Origin: an uncultured Bacillota bacterium
Lineage (GTDB): Bacteria > Bacillota > Clostridia > Christensenellales > QAND01
Direction: 5' to 3'
DNA length: 14,558 nt
Assembly: GCA_905208455.1 (NCBI GenBank)
Contig: CAJLPK010000039.1
Span: forward strand, 1 to 14,558
The notes beneath the pieces are model-generated. The model did no database searches. It was not told where the DNA came from and saw only the letters and a program-made list of their open reading frames with translations. The position numbers and the translations under genes are program-made. Positions 1-7,493 of this stretch are shown piece by piece (the stretch's first letter is position 1; every line of letters starts with the position of its first letter).

Positions 1-1140
1 TAGAGAATAAACGGCTTGCCCCACCGTTGCGCCGTCTGCCACAGGGGCTGTAAGATTGGGGTCCAATTCATAGCTGACAGTCAGCTGCGCGCCCTCTGCT
101 TCAAAAGCATCTGCCAGATCGCTGGTCGCCTTGTAATAAATCTTGCTGTCCGGCAAAATAGGCGTCAACGCAGAGGATGCCGTATCGCCGGGCAAGGTGG
201 TTTGCAGCGGCGTATCCTTAATTTTTTGCGTTAGATCAAGAACAGAAATGGTAAACCCATAATCCAGCAAAGCACGTGCATCGACCCATCGCTGCTCCTG
301 CTTGGCTATATGGTCGCCTAGAACAATCGCAATGATCTCCCTGTCCCCAATCTTGGCAGAGGCGGCCAAACATCCGCCGGCAGCGTTGGTAGAGCCGGTT
401 TTGATGCCGGTAGCGGCCTCGTAATGATAAGAAGCATTATCCGCTTTGGTAGAAATAAAACGGTTGCTGATATAAATTGTACGCGCTTCGTGCCGGTTGG
501 TGGCGGCCATGGTATATTCAGGGGTGGAGACGACAGTGCGGAACGTTTCATTTTTCATGCATTCCTGGGCCAAAAGAGCTAAGTCATAGGCGGTGGTATA
601 ATGGTCTTCATTTGTCAAACCATGGGGATTGGCAAAATGCGTATTGGTCATGCCAAGCTCTTGGGCGCGCTGGTTCATCTTTTCCACAAACGCGCTGATA
701 TCTCCACCGCCCAAATCATAAGCGATGGCAGCCGCTGCATCATTGCCGGAAACCAGCATCAATCCGTACAACAGATCCTGATAGCTGATTTCCTCCCCAT
801 CGTATAAACCAACGAGAGAGGAATCGCTGTCAAAAGAGGTAACGGTACTGGAACACACCATGGTTTGCTGCAGATCCTTACCGGATTCTAGCAGCAGCAA
901 AGCCGTCATCATTTTGGTAAGGCTGGCAGGATTGCTGCGTGTATCTTTCTCTTTTTCCGCCAGCACCTGGCCTGTCGCCTCATCCAAAAGCACATAATTT
1001 GCACAGGTTGTCGCCGGAGGCTTGGAGGCAGCAGGCTCGGCTTCCTCTTGCGCAAACCCCGCAACGGGCATAATTGCTGAAAAAAGAAGAAGAAACACGA
1101 AAAATATGAAAAAATATGTAGAAAATACTTGCTTTTTCAT
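1..1140 (-). CDS. dacF: D-alanyl-D-alanine carboxypeptidase, DacF type (3' end beyond window)
   Basis: Serine DD-peptidase (family S11, low-molecular-weight penicillin-binding protein) that trims the terminal D-Ala from peptidoglycan stem peptides outside the membrane. The reading frame is open from the ATG at 1140 to the left edge: 380 codons and no stop. All three active-site motifs are visible: S73-L-T-K76 (acylated serine), S131-G-N133 and K247-T-G249. Residues 1-30 form a signal peptide (MKKQ, then a long F/L-rich core, cleavage likely after GFA). Residues after about 290 match the beta-rich C-terminal domain of PBP5-like enzymes; the C-terminal tail lies outside. No Shine-Dalgarno precedes the ATG; see the promoter entry. 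The enzyme class is certain. The symbol dacF rather than another S11 paralogue is inferred from overall resemblance to the Bacillota sporulation-associated enzyme. Confidence 0.93.
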   Translation of the reverse strand, partial: MKKQVFSTYFFIFFVFLLLFSAIMPVAGFAQEEAEPAASKPPATTCANYVLLDEATGQVLAEKEKDTRSNPASLTKMMTALLLLESGKDLQQTMVCSSTVTSFDSDSSLVGLYDGEEISYQDLLYGLMLVSGNDAAAAIAYDLGGGDISAFVEKMNQRAQELGMTNTHFANPHGLTNEDHYTTAYDLALLAQECMKNETFRTVVSTPEYTMAATNRHEARTIYISNRFISTKADNASYHYEAATGIKTGSTNAAGGCLAASAKIGDREIIAIVLGDHIAKQEQRWVDARALLDYGFTISVLDLTQKIKDTPLQTTLPGDTASSALTPILPDSKIYYKATSDLADAFEAEGAQLTVSYELDPNLTAPVADGATVGQAVYSL

Positions 1141-1147
1141 AAAAAAG

Positions 1148-1176
1148 AGTATAACAAAGAAGGAGAAAAGTGACAA
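1148..1176 (-). promoter_or_regulatory. Sigma-A type promoter for the carboxypeptidase gene
   Basis: On the minus strand, TTGTCA (1176-1171, 5 of 6 to consensus) and TATACT (1153-1148, 5 of 6) are separated by exactly 17 bases. Transcription would begin about 6-8 bases past 1148, i.e. at or next to the ATG at 1140. This leaves no room for a leader and agrees with the missing Shine-Dalgarno. No transcript data are available here. Confidence 0.6.
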
Positions 1177-1204
1177 TACTTTCACGAGAATAAGGCGGCA
1201 AATA

Positions 1205-1582
1205 ATGAAACAAGAAAAAAGATTTGGCGGACAGGGAAAGAACAGAGAAGTGCTGAGAAAATGGACGATTCTGATTCTGCTGTTTGCGGGCCTTGCTGTC
1301 CTGGGACACTGTCTGGACCGCTTTGCGCCCTCGCCGGAGGATGTTTTAGGGCCAGCAGCACAATCCATAGCCCCTTCTGCAACGAATGAATATAAACGAT
1401 CCATTCAGGTTAAAATCACGGGAAATATTGCCAAACCGGGTGTTTACACGCTCAGGGAGGGCGCTACGGTAAAGGATTTGGTGGAAAAGGCCGGCGGACT
1501 GCCGGAGGGATACGATAAAACACAGATTTCTGTCTCTTTGCTTTCCGCATTATTTGACGGGCAGTTGGTTGTGATTCCATAG
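1205..1582 (+). CDS. Membrane-anchored SLBB-domain protein (ComEA N-terminal-like)
   Basis: A 125-residue protein. Basic residues 1-19 precede one membrane segment (about 20-37), then a short linker rich in P/S/A, then an SLBB (soluble ligand-binding beta-grasp) domain at about 66-125. The domain reads V-K-I-T-G-N-I-x-K-P-G-V-Y and then D-L-V-x-K-A-G-G, the pattern of the N-terminal half of the DNA receptor ComEA. The chain stops right after the end of that domain (LFDGQLVVIP), so the DNA-binding helix-hairpin-helix pair of ComEA is absent. The start is taken at 1205 because AAGGCGG lies 6 bases upstream at 1192-1198. An upstream in-frame extension to 1022 would overlap the start of the divergent dacF gene and has no site. 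Role unknown; extracytoplasmic ligand or polysaccharide binding is a family-level guess. Confidence 0.8.
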   Translation: MKQEKRFGGQGKNREVLRKWTILILLFAGLAVLGHCLDRFAPSPEDVLGPAAQSIAPSATNEYKRSIQVKITGNIAKPGVYTLREGATVKDLVEKAGGLPEGYDKTQISVSLLSALFDGQLVVIP

Positions 1583-1599
1583 CACTTATGGGAAAAATA

Positions 1600-1608
1600 T
1601 GGTATACT
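1600..1608 (+). promoter_or_regulatory. Extended -10 promoter ahead of the response regulator
   Basis: TGG-TATACT is an extended -10 element (TGnTATAAT type) 18 bases after the stop of the SLBB gene. No good -35 lies 16-18 bases upstream, which extended -10 promoters tolerate. It would give a leader of roughly 40 bases before the regulator ATG. Confidence 0.5.
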
Positions 1609-1653
1609 GCACAGAGTAAAGAGAATCAAAAATCGGATTTGGGAGGAACGATC

Positions 1654-2346
1654 ATGGCTTTTCGCATCCTGGCTGTGGATGATGAACCATTGATTTTGAA
1701 AGGACTGCGCTTTTCTTTAGAGCAGGATGGATATATCGTGGAGGAGGCGTTGGACGGCCAATCGGCGCTGGATAGGATCCAGAGTACGCAATACGACCTG
1801 GTTTTGCTGGATGTGATGCTTCCAGTGGTAAGCGGGACAGACGTGCTGCGCCAGATGAGAGAGTTTACAGATACGCCTGTAATCATGTTGACGGCCAAGG
1901 GCGATGATATGGATCGCATTTTGGGCTTGGAATATGGGGCAGACGATTACATGGTAAAGCCTTTCAATATCCTGGAGGTCAAGGCCAGGATCAAAAGCGT
2001 ATTGCGGAGGACGCAGGTAAAGGCGCCGGCCTCCAATGTCATCCAGTTTAAGAATTTAACGATAGATCCGACAGCAAGAAGCTGTGCCAGAGACGGAATG
2101 GAGATCAACCTGACGGTCAAGGAGTTTAACCTATTGATGACCTTGGCACAGGAGCCGAGCAAGGTGTTTTCCAGAGAGCAGCTGCATCAGGCGCTTTGGA
2201 AAAATGAAAAGGCAGATGGAAAGTATGATTTGCGCACTGTGGACGTACACATCCGCCGCTTACGGGAAAAGATAGAGGAAGATCCCGCACGTCCATCCTT
2301 TATCATGACAAAATGGGGAGTTGGCTACTACTTTGCAGATCGGTAA
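1654..2346 (+). CDS. OmpR/PhoB-family response regulator
   Basis: A 230-residue two-component transcription regulator. Receiver domain about 1-118: acidic pair D9-D10, phospho-acceptor D53 (in LLDVMLP), T80 and K102 in the VKPF switch motif. Winged-helix DNA-binding domain about 132-230, with the typical recognition-helix stretch T-V-D-V-H-I-R-R-L-R-E-K-I and the terminal wing G-V-G-Y-Y-F. The start at 1654 has GGGAGGA at 1641-1647, 6 bases away; the upstream in-frame ATG at 1588 has no site and would overlap the promoter. It lies directly upstream of its presumed partner kinase. It resembles PhoP/WalR-type regulators, but I cannot name the regulon. Confidence 0.95.
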   Translation: MAFRILAVDDEPLILKGLRFSLEQDGYIVEEALDGQSALDRIQSTQYDLVLLDVMLPVVSGTDVLRQMREFTDTPVIMLTAKGDDMDRILGLEYGADDYMVKPFNILEVKARIKSVLRRTQVKAPASNVIQFKNLTIDPTARSCARDGMEINLTVKEFNLLMTLAQEPSKVFSREQLHQALWKNEKADGKYDLRTVDVHIRRLREKIEEDPARPSFIMTKWGVGYYFADR

Positions 2347-2359
2347 AAAATTAAAACCC

Positions 2360-3799
2360 ATGAAACGCTTTTCAACCATACAGGGCCGGATTGTTGTCCT
2401 GTATGGTTTGTTGTTTTTAATCGCTTTTATCTTTATCAATTTGGCAGTGAGCCAGCTGACGGGCAGCTTTTTGACTACTTCGCGCATCGACAGCCAAAGC
2501 CAGGAGGTGGAGTCCATTGCAACGCATGTGGCGGCGGCTACGGCCAACGGAGATGCCGGGGAGCTATATGCCCAGATGCTGTCCTCCAGCAAGGAGATTG
2601 GCGGCCGCGTGTTGGTGTTGGATACCGATGGCATTGTATTAATGGATTCGTATGCCATGCTCAACGGACGGCTGTTGCAGCATAAGGAAATCGAGGATAT
2701 CCGCAATAACAGCCGTACGGTGTCTTACGGGTTTCATGAGGTGGATGGGGAAAAAGGCTCATTGTTTGATAATGGGAAATTTTGGGCGGTGTACTATACT
2801 ACGCCCATCGTGTACCAGTCCCGCAATGTAGGCATCCTGCTGGTCAGCGTATCCATTCAGGATGTTATGGATATGGTGACTCAGACCCAGCAGGATTTTG
2901 CCCTGGTGTCTATCCTAATCCTGCTGGCCATGATTATGATCGGAATCCTGATCGCGCGTTGGATCTCAAAGCCCATTGCGCAGATGACGAATGCCATCCA
3001 AAAAATGTCCCACGGCGATTTCAGCGAAAAGGTAAAAATCACAGGGGCCAGCGAGATCGTGGAAATGGGGAAAACATTCAACCGGATGAGCGAAAGACTG
3101 GACAATGTAGAAAATCAACGGAGAGATTTTATTTCCAATGCATCGCATGAACTGAAAACGCCGCTGTCCTCGATAAAGATTTTGGCAGAGTCGCTGCTGT
3201 ATCAGGAAAATGTGCCGGAGGAAATGTACAAAGAGTTTTTAACGGATATCAATGCGGAGATAGATCGGCTAAACTCCCTGCTGACAGACCTTTTGACTTT
3301 GGCGCAGGCAGATAATCCTGCTATGGTGATGCGTATGACCTGGGAAAACCTAGACGAAATCATCGCAGAGTGTATTCATTCCCTGCAGCCTTTGGCCCAG
3401 GATAAGAACATTAAGATCAACCACATATGGAATGGCATAAGCATGCGCTGCGATAGGCTGAAAATGTCTACGGCGCTAATCAATCTAATTTCCAATGGCA
3501 TTAAGTATACGCCGCCGGAGGGCAGTGTGACCGTAGAGGTAGAAGAGCAAAGCCAATTTATCATCATTACGGTTTCGGATACGGGGATTGGCATCCCGCA
3601 GGAGGAGCAGGCGCATGTATTTGAAAGGTTCTATCGCGTGGACCGCGCCAGGGCCCGGGATACAGGCGGCACAGGGCTGGGGCTTGCCATTGTCCAGCAG
3701 GTGGTACGCTTACATGGCGGAGAAATCATGCTGACCAGCACGGAAAAGAGCGGCAGCACCTTCACCATTACTATGCCTCAAGGGAGGCCGGAAGCATGA
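2360..3799 (+). CDS. Membrane sensor histidine kinase (HAMP, HisKA, HATPase)
   Basis: A 479-residue kinase expected to phosphorylate the regulator just upstream. Layout: membrane segment about 11-30, extracytoplasmic sensor region about 31-178 (includes a PAS/Cache-like stretch around VLDTDGIVLMDS), second membrane segment about 180-199, HAMP about 198-251, and dimerisation/phosphotransfer domain with H263 in S-N-A-S-H-E-L-K-T-P. The ATPase domain follows: N-box N375/N379, G1 box D407-T-G-I-G-I-P, F-box FERFYR, G2 G-G-T-G-L-G-L. All catalytic motifs are intact. The ATG at 2360 begins 13 bases after the regulator stop and lacks a clear ribosome site, so translation is probably coupled. TTG codons at 2321 and 2333, near GGGGAG at 2315-2320, are alternatives. 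The layout is WalK/PhoR-like without the intracellular PAS domain. Confidence 0.94.
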   Translation: MKRFSTIQGRIVVLYGLLFLIAFIFINLAVSQLTGSFLTTSRIDSQSQEVESIATHVAAATANGDAGELYAQMLSSSKEIGGRVLVLDTDGIVLMDSYAMLNGRLLQHKEIEDIRNNSRTVSYGFHEVDGEKGSLFDNGKFWAVYYTTPIVYQSRNVGILLVSVSIQDVMDMVTQTQQDFALVSILILLAMIMIGILIARWISKPIAQMTNAIQKMSHGDFSEKVKITGASEIVEMGKTFNRMSERLDNVENQRRDFISNASHELKTPLSSIKILAESLLYQENVPEEMYKEFLTDINAEIDRLNSLLTDLLTLAQADNPAMVMRMTWENLDEIIAECIHSLQPLAQDKNIKINHIWNGISMRCDRLKMSTALINLISNGIKYTPPEGSVTVEVEEQSQFIIITVSDTGIGIPQEEQAHVFERFYRVDRARARDTGGTGLGLAIVQQVVRLHGGEIMLTSTEKSGSTFTITMPQGRPEA

Positions 3800-4767
3800 A
3801 AAAGAGAAAATGGGCAGCGGCGCTGCTGTGCATAGTATGGGCGGTATCGGCTGCAGCCGGGTGTTCTGTAATCAAAGAGGAAACCTCTCACTCCATCTAC
3901 CAGCCGCAGATCAATCCGCTGGCAGGGCAAAATATTTCCGAGACAATCACAACAAACCTGTATTATGTCGTAGAAGGGGAAAACCAGCTGGCCAGCGTTT
4001 CCCAGACCATAGATGTCGCCAGCGGAGAGACCAAAGAGGAGGCTGTCCTGCGCATGCTTTTGCAAGGGCCGCCTCAAAATATGGGCCTTGCCTCTGCGCT
4101 GCCGGAGGGCACGGAGGTGGTGTCCGTAGCGCTGGACGGCCAAACGCTCAATGTCACAATGAACAACCGCTTTTTGATCAGCACGCCTGTGGTGATGTCA
4201 GACGGCACTGTCAGCGAATCCGTGGCGGAGCAAACAGCCATGAGAAATCGCTTGGCCTTATATGCCGTGGTCAATTCGCTGGCAGAATTGGACCCCTTTG
4301 TTCAGGTACAGATTTTGGTGGATAAGGACAAAACGGGGAAGGGGGCCCGGCCTACGCGCTTGGAGGTAGGGCTGACCGGCACAGGAGAAAATTCTGTTTT
4401 AGAGCCGTTAGGGAAAAACAATGATTTGCTGTTGACGCCGAAAACAGCAGTTCAGATCGTTATGGATGGAGCGATGAGCAATGACAAGCAGAGAGCTTCC
4501 AGGCTATTGTCCGGCGGCTTCGAGTTGACAAACGCCGAGGCTTTGCAGGCGAAAGCGGACGAAGCCAAGGGCAGCGTAGAGACGTATCAAATTGTGGATG
4601 TTTCGATTTCGGAGGATGGGCAGAGCGCCGCGGTATATATGGATGTGACGCAAACGATGAAAGACGGGCAGTCCCAAAAACTATATAACCAGGCCATTTC
4701 CGTAAAGCGGGATACAGGCATCTGGAAAGTGGAGGTGCAGAGCATTGAACCAATCCTGTTCCCGTAA
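3796..4767 (+). CDS. GerMN-domain lipoprotein with a second C-terminal domain
   Basis: A 323-residue surface lipoprotein. The signal peptide ends in a lipobox (A-A-G-C23), so C23 should be lipidated and the protein anchored to the outer face of the membrane. A GerMN (sporulation and spore germination) domain covers about 54-180, with the characteristic EEAVLRMLLQGPP segment, followed by LPEGTEV and a strand pattern around LNVTMNNRF. Residues about 215-320 form a separate domain, possibly NTF2-like (weak inference). The gene overlaps the kinase stop by four bases (ATGA), with GGGAGG at 3782-3787 as ribosome site. GerMN is found in GerM of Bacillus and in actinobacterial LpqB, also encoded after a two-component system. 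Exact role unknown; an accessory to signal sensing is inferred from position. Confidence 0.88.
   Translation: MKKRKWAAALLCIVWAVSAAAGCSVIKEETSHSIYQPQINPLAGQNISETITTNLYYVVEGENQLASVSQTIDVASGETKEEAVLRMLLQGPPQNMGLASALPEGTEVVSVALDGQTLNVTMNNRFLISTPVVMSDGTVSESVAEQTAMRNRLALYAVVNSLAELDPFVQVQILVDKDKTGKGARPTRLEVGLTGTGENSVLEPLGKNNDLLLTPKTAVQIVMDGAMSNDKQRASRLLSGGFELTNAEALQAKADEAKGSVETYQIVDVSISEDGQSAAVYMDVTQTMKDGQSQKLYNQAISVKRDTGIWKVEVQSIEPILFP
4731..4737 (+). promoter_or_regulatory. Ribosome binding site fixing a TTG start
   Basis: GGAGGTG lies inside the 3' end of the preceding lipoprotein gene and 7 bases before the TTG at 4745. It decides the TTG start, since the frame has no ATG before residue 48, well past the lipobox. 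Confidence 0.75.
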
Positions 4768-6091
4768 AATAGCTTGGCTGCTGGCGCTGCTGGTGTGCTT
4801 TGCGTGCTTGGCAGGCTGTAAGGACAAAGAGCAGGAGGATGTGTTTCCGGATATTGCCCATTATACAGTGCCGGAGGAAAACTCTATGCGCGTAACGCTG
4901 TATTTTCCCACAGAGGAACCCTCGGCATTTAGCTCAGAGGTGCGGCAAATAGACCTACCCTCCGGGAAAATGCCGGGCTATGCTGTTATAGAGCAACTGA
5001 TACGCGGCCCGCAGGGCAATTTGCTGCCCGCCTGCCCGGCGCATTACAGCCTAAACCACGTATGGATCATCGACAATGTAGCTTATATCGACCTGCATAA
5101 TCATGGGGAAATGGAGGAAGGGGATCTTTCCCAGTTCCGTGCAGTGGCGGTGCGTACACTGAACCCGATTTTCAAGACGGATTATGTATTGCTGACGGTG
5201 GACGGTCATGTGCCGCCCGGGATACAAGACGGGCTGGAAAGAGCCAGCGAGGAAAAAGAGACAAACAAAATCCACCTTCTGACGTACTATCCGGATCTGG
5301 ACGGAACGTATTTGGTGCCGAAGCCGCGTTCTTCTGATAAGCAGATGTCTCTTTGGGTCAGCGCTTTTTCATTGCTGGTAGCCGGCAATGAACCCGAGGG
5401 AACCAAGGCCTGCTTTGATGACCAGGTGAAGGTGATAAGCGGGCGCATGGAATCGGATACGCTTTATGTAGACCTTTATGTACCGGAATCGCATACTTCT
5501 TCTTCCCAATGCTATGCCGCGTATGCTCAAACGCTGCTGCACAACGCCAGCGGCCTAAAGCGCGTCGTCTTGAGCGCCAACGGCGTGCCCTTGCAGCAGG
5601 CGGAAGGTATGGCACAAAATCCCGGAGAGTTTACCAAGGAATCGTTGTCGGAGCTTTTGGGGGCGCATATCACAGCCTACTACGCCAATGAAAATGGGTT
5701 GCTGTCTGCTGTGCGCAGCGCAGTCCCTATGGAAAAGGCCAGCGATGCGCTGGCGCCTCTGTATGCGATGCTGGAGGGGGCAGAGGGAGAAAATGAGGGT
5801 CTCAGTTCCGTTTTTCCAGCAGATATACGGGAAGAAGACATTTTAGGCATCAATTATGACCATAATACCGCGATGTTGAACCTATCCGATCATTTTTATG
5901 AGGCGGTGAGCAATTTGCAGGATACGGCGGAGACACAGCTTGTCTATGGTATGGTCAATGCGCTGACGGATCACGGCGGCGTTAGCAGGGTGGTATTGCT
6001 GCAAAATGGCAAGACGAGGGATCTGATGAGCAAAACAGTGGTCATTGCCAAGCCGCTGCTGAGAAATCCAGGGATGATCTCTAAGTCATAA
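4745..6091 (+). CDS. Lipoprotein with three tandem GerMN-like domains
   Basis: A 448-residue lipoprotein beginning with TTG and overlapping the preceding lipoprotein gene by 23 bases in another frame. The signal peptide ends in a clean lipobox L-A-G-C25. By eye the mature part holds three GerMN-like units. The first, about 48-155, includes VIEQLIRGPQG and VAYIDL. The second, about 175-282, includes LYVDLYV and LKRVVLSANG. The third, about 307-423, includes AMLNLSDHF and VSRVVLLQNG. Each has the order strand, helix, 'V/A-x-I/L-N/D-L' strand, helix, 'V-x-L-x-x-N/D-G' strand. The second and third lack the clear L-x-x-G-P signature, so those assignments are structural inference. It is probably co-expressed with the kinase pair and works at the cell surface. 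Confidence 0.82.
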   Translation: MNQSCSRKIAWLLALLVCFACLAGCKDKEQEDVFPDIAHYTVPEENSMRVTLYFPTEEPSAFSSEVRQIDLPSGKMPGYAVIEQLIRGPQGNLLPACPAHYSLNHVWIIDNVAYIDLHNHGEMEEGDLSQFRAVAVRTLNPIFKTDYVLLTVDGHVPPGIQDGLERASEEKETNKIHLLTYYPDLDGTYLVPKPRSSDKQMSLWVSAFSLLVAGNEPEGTKACFDDQVKVISGRMESDTLYVDLYVPESHTSSSQCYAAYAQTLLHNASGLKRVVLSANGVPLQQAEGMAQNPGEFTKESLSELLGAHITAYYANENGLLSAVRSAVPMEKASDALAPLYAMLEGAEGENEGLSSVFPADIREEDILGINYDHNTAMLNLSDHFYEAVSNLQDTAETQLVYGMVNALTDHGGVSRVVLLQNGKTRDLMSKTVVIAKPLLRNPGMISKS

Positions 6092-6140
6092 ATAAAAAAG
6101 CAAGCAGCAGTCTACAATGAAAAGAGAGGAGGGGTCCAAT

Positions 6141-7475
6141 ATGCGGATGGTAGACCTAATCGTAAAAAAACGACAGGGCCAGGTGCTGAATGCGTCAGAG
6201 ATTGCGTGGATGATACAGGCGTATACAAATGGCAAACTGCCGGATTATCAAATGTCTGCAATGATGATGGCAATTTGTTTTGCGGGGATGTGCCCCGAAG
6301 AAACGGCAGCGTTGACGGACGCAATGACACACAGCGGTACAGTGCTGGATGTATCCTCGGTAGGAGCATTGGTGGCAGATAAGCATTCAACCGGCGGTGT
6401 GGCGGATACGACAACGCTCGCCGTGGTGCCCATTGCAGCCAGCTGCGGGGTAGCCATGGGGAAAATGTCCGGCCGCGGCCTCGGGCATACGGGAGGCACC
6501 CTGGATAAGCTGGAGGCGATCCCGGGCTTTTCTGTGGAGGCATCGCCGCAGCGGTTTTTAGAGCTGCTGCGGGAAAACGGGCTGGCCATTGTAGGCCAGA
6601 ATGAAGCACTGGCGCCTGCAGACAAAAAGCTATATGCGCTGAGGGATGTAACGGGTACGGTGGATTCTCTGCCGTTGATTGCGTCTTCTATCATGAGCAA
6701 GAAGCTGGCGGCTGGGGCGGATATTATTGTATTGGATGTCAAAGCGGGCAGCGGCGCTTTCATGAAAACGCCGGAAGAGGCGGTAGCGCTGGCCGAGACA
6801 ATGGTGAATATTGGCCTCCATTTGGGGAAAAAGACCGCCGCGTTGATTACGGATATGAGCCAGCCTCTTGGTAGCTGTATCGGGAATGCGCTGGATGTCA
6901 GGGAAGCCATTGAAATTTTGCAGGGAAAGCATCAGAACAGCGATTTGTTTACAATTTGCAAGCGTTTATCCTCTCAGATCCTCTGTCTGGGCGGAAAGGC
7001 GGAAGGAGAAAAAGAGGCGGAACGCATGGTGCTGGAGGCAATTTCTTCCGGCAAAGCGCTGAAAAAGCTGGCAGTGATGATAGAGGCGCAGGGCGGGGAT
7101 GCCCGTGTATGCCAAGATACCTCCAGGCTGCCCAGGGCGGAAAAAGTGATTCCTATTTTATCTCAGCAGTCAGGATATTTGGCAAAGATGGATACCCAAG
7201 GCATCGGTACCTGTGCGCAGCTGTTAGGAGCAGGCCGGGAAAAACTGGGCGATAAGATTGATCCTGCCGTGGGCATTGTAATGAAAAAAAGGATTGGTGA
7301 TTTCGTGCGCACCGGGGATGTACTTGCAGAATTTCATGTCAACGGAGAAAAGGGGCTCCAGGAAGCTATGCCGCGCTTTTTGGCGGCGCTTACGTATACA
7401 GAGCAGCCTGCAAAGCGCCCCGCGCTGGTATATGGCCTGGTGGATGCGCAAGGCCTGCATACGGAGGATGAATAG
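6141..7475 (+). CDS. pdp: Pyrimidine-nucleoside phosphorylase
   Basis: A 444-residue cytoplasmic enzyme splitting uridine, thymidine or deoxyuridine with phosphate into the free base and (deoxy)ribose 1-phosphate. The N-terminus MRMVDLIVKK, phosphate-loop motif K81-H-S-T-G-G, signature S-G-R-G-L-G-H-T-G-G-T (110-120), and substrate residues R168, S183 and K187 all sit where the Bacillus PyNP family has them. Length is normal for the family. One deviation: the loop reads GGVAD, with Ala88 where the family usually has Gly. The start at 6141 has AGGAGGGG at 6127-6134, six bases upstream; the in-frame ATG at 6117 precedes that site and is rejected. There is no terminator between it and the lipoprotein gene 49 bases upstream, so readthrough from the envelope genes is likely. 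Confidence 0.95.
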   Translation: MRMVDLIVKKRQGQVLNASEIAWMIQAYTNGKLPDYQMSAMMMAICFAGMCPEETAALTDAMTHSGTVLDVSSVGALVADKHSTGGVADTTTLAVVPIAASCGVAMGKMSGRGLGHTGGTLDKLEAIPGFSVEASPQRFLELLRENGLAIVGQNEALAPADKKLYALRDVTGTVDSLPLIASSIMSKKLAAGADIIVLDVKAGSGAFMKTPEEAVALAETMVNIGLHLGKKTAALITDMSQPLGSCIGNALDVREAIEILQGKHQNSDLFTICKRLSSQILCLGGKAEGEKEAERMVLEAISSGKALKKLAVMIEAQGGDARVCQDTSRLPRAEKVIPILSQQSGYLAKMDTQGIGTCAQLLGAGREKLGDKIDPAVGIVMKKRIGDFVRTGDVLAEFHVNGEKGLQEAMPRFLAALTYTEQPAKRPALVYGLVDAQGLHTEDE

Positions 7476-7493
7476 AAGAGGGGGTAAAAAAAG

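Noticed and set aside
1022..1204. In-frame upstream extension of the SLBB gene (61 more codons)
   Set aside because: It would overlap the signal-peptide region of dacF on the opposite strand, has no ribosome site, and the start at 1205 has a good one.
980..1309. 109-codon minus-strand frame
   Set aside because: It overlaps the dacF start in another frame and the SLBB gene. The composition is F/S-rich low complexity, with no motif or ribosome site; dacF explains the region.
6248..6910. 220-codon minus-strand frame
   Set aside because: Antisense shadow of the nucleoside phosphorylase, with no recognisable domain and no ribosome site.
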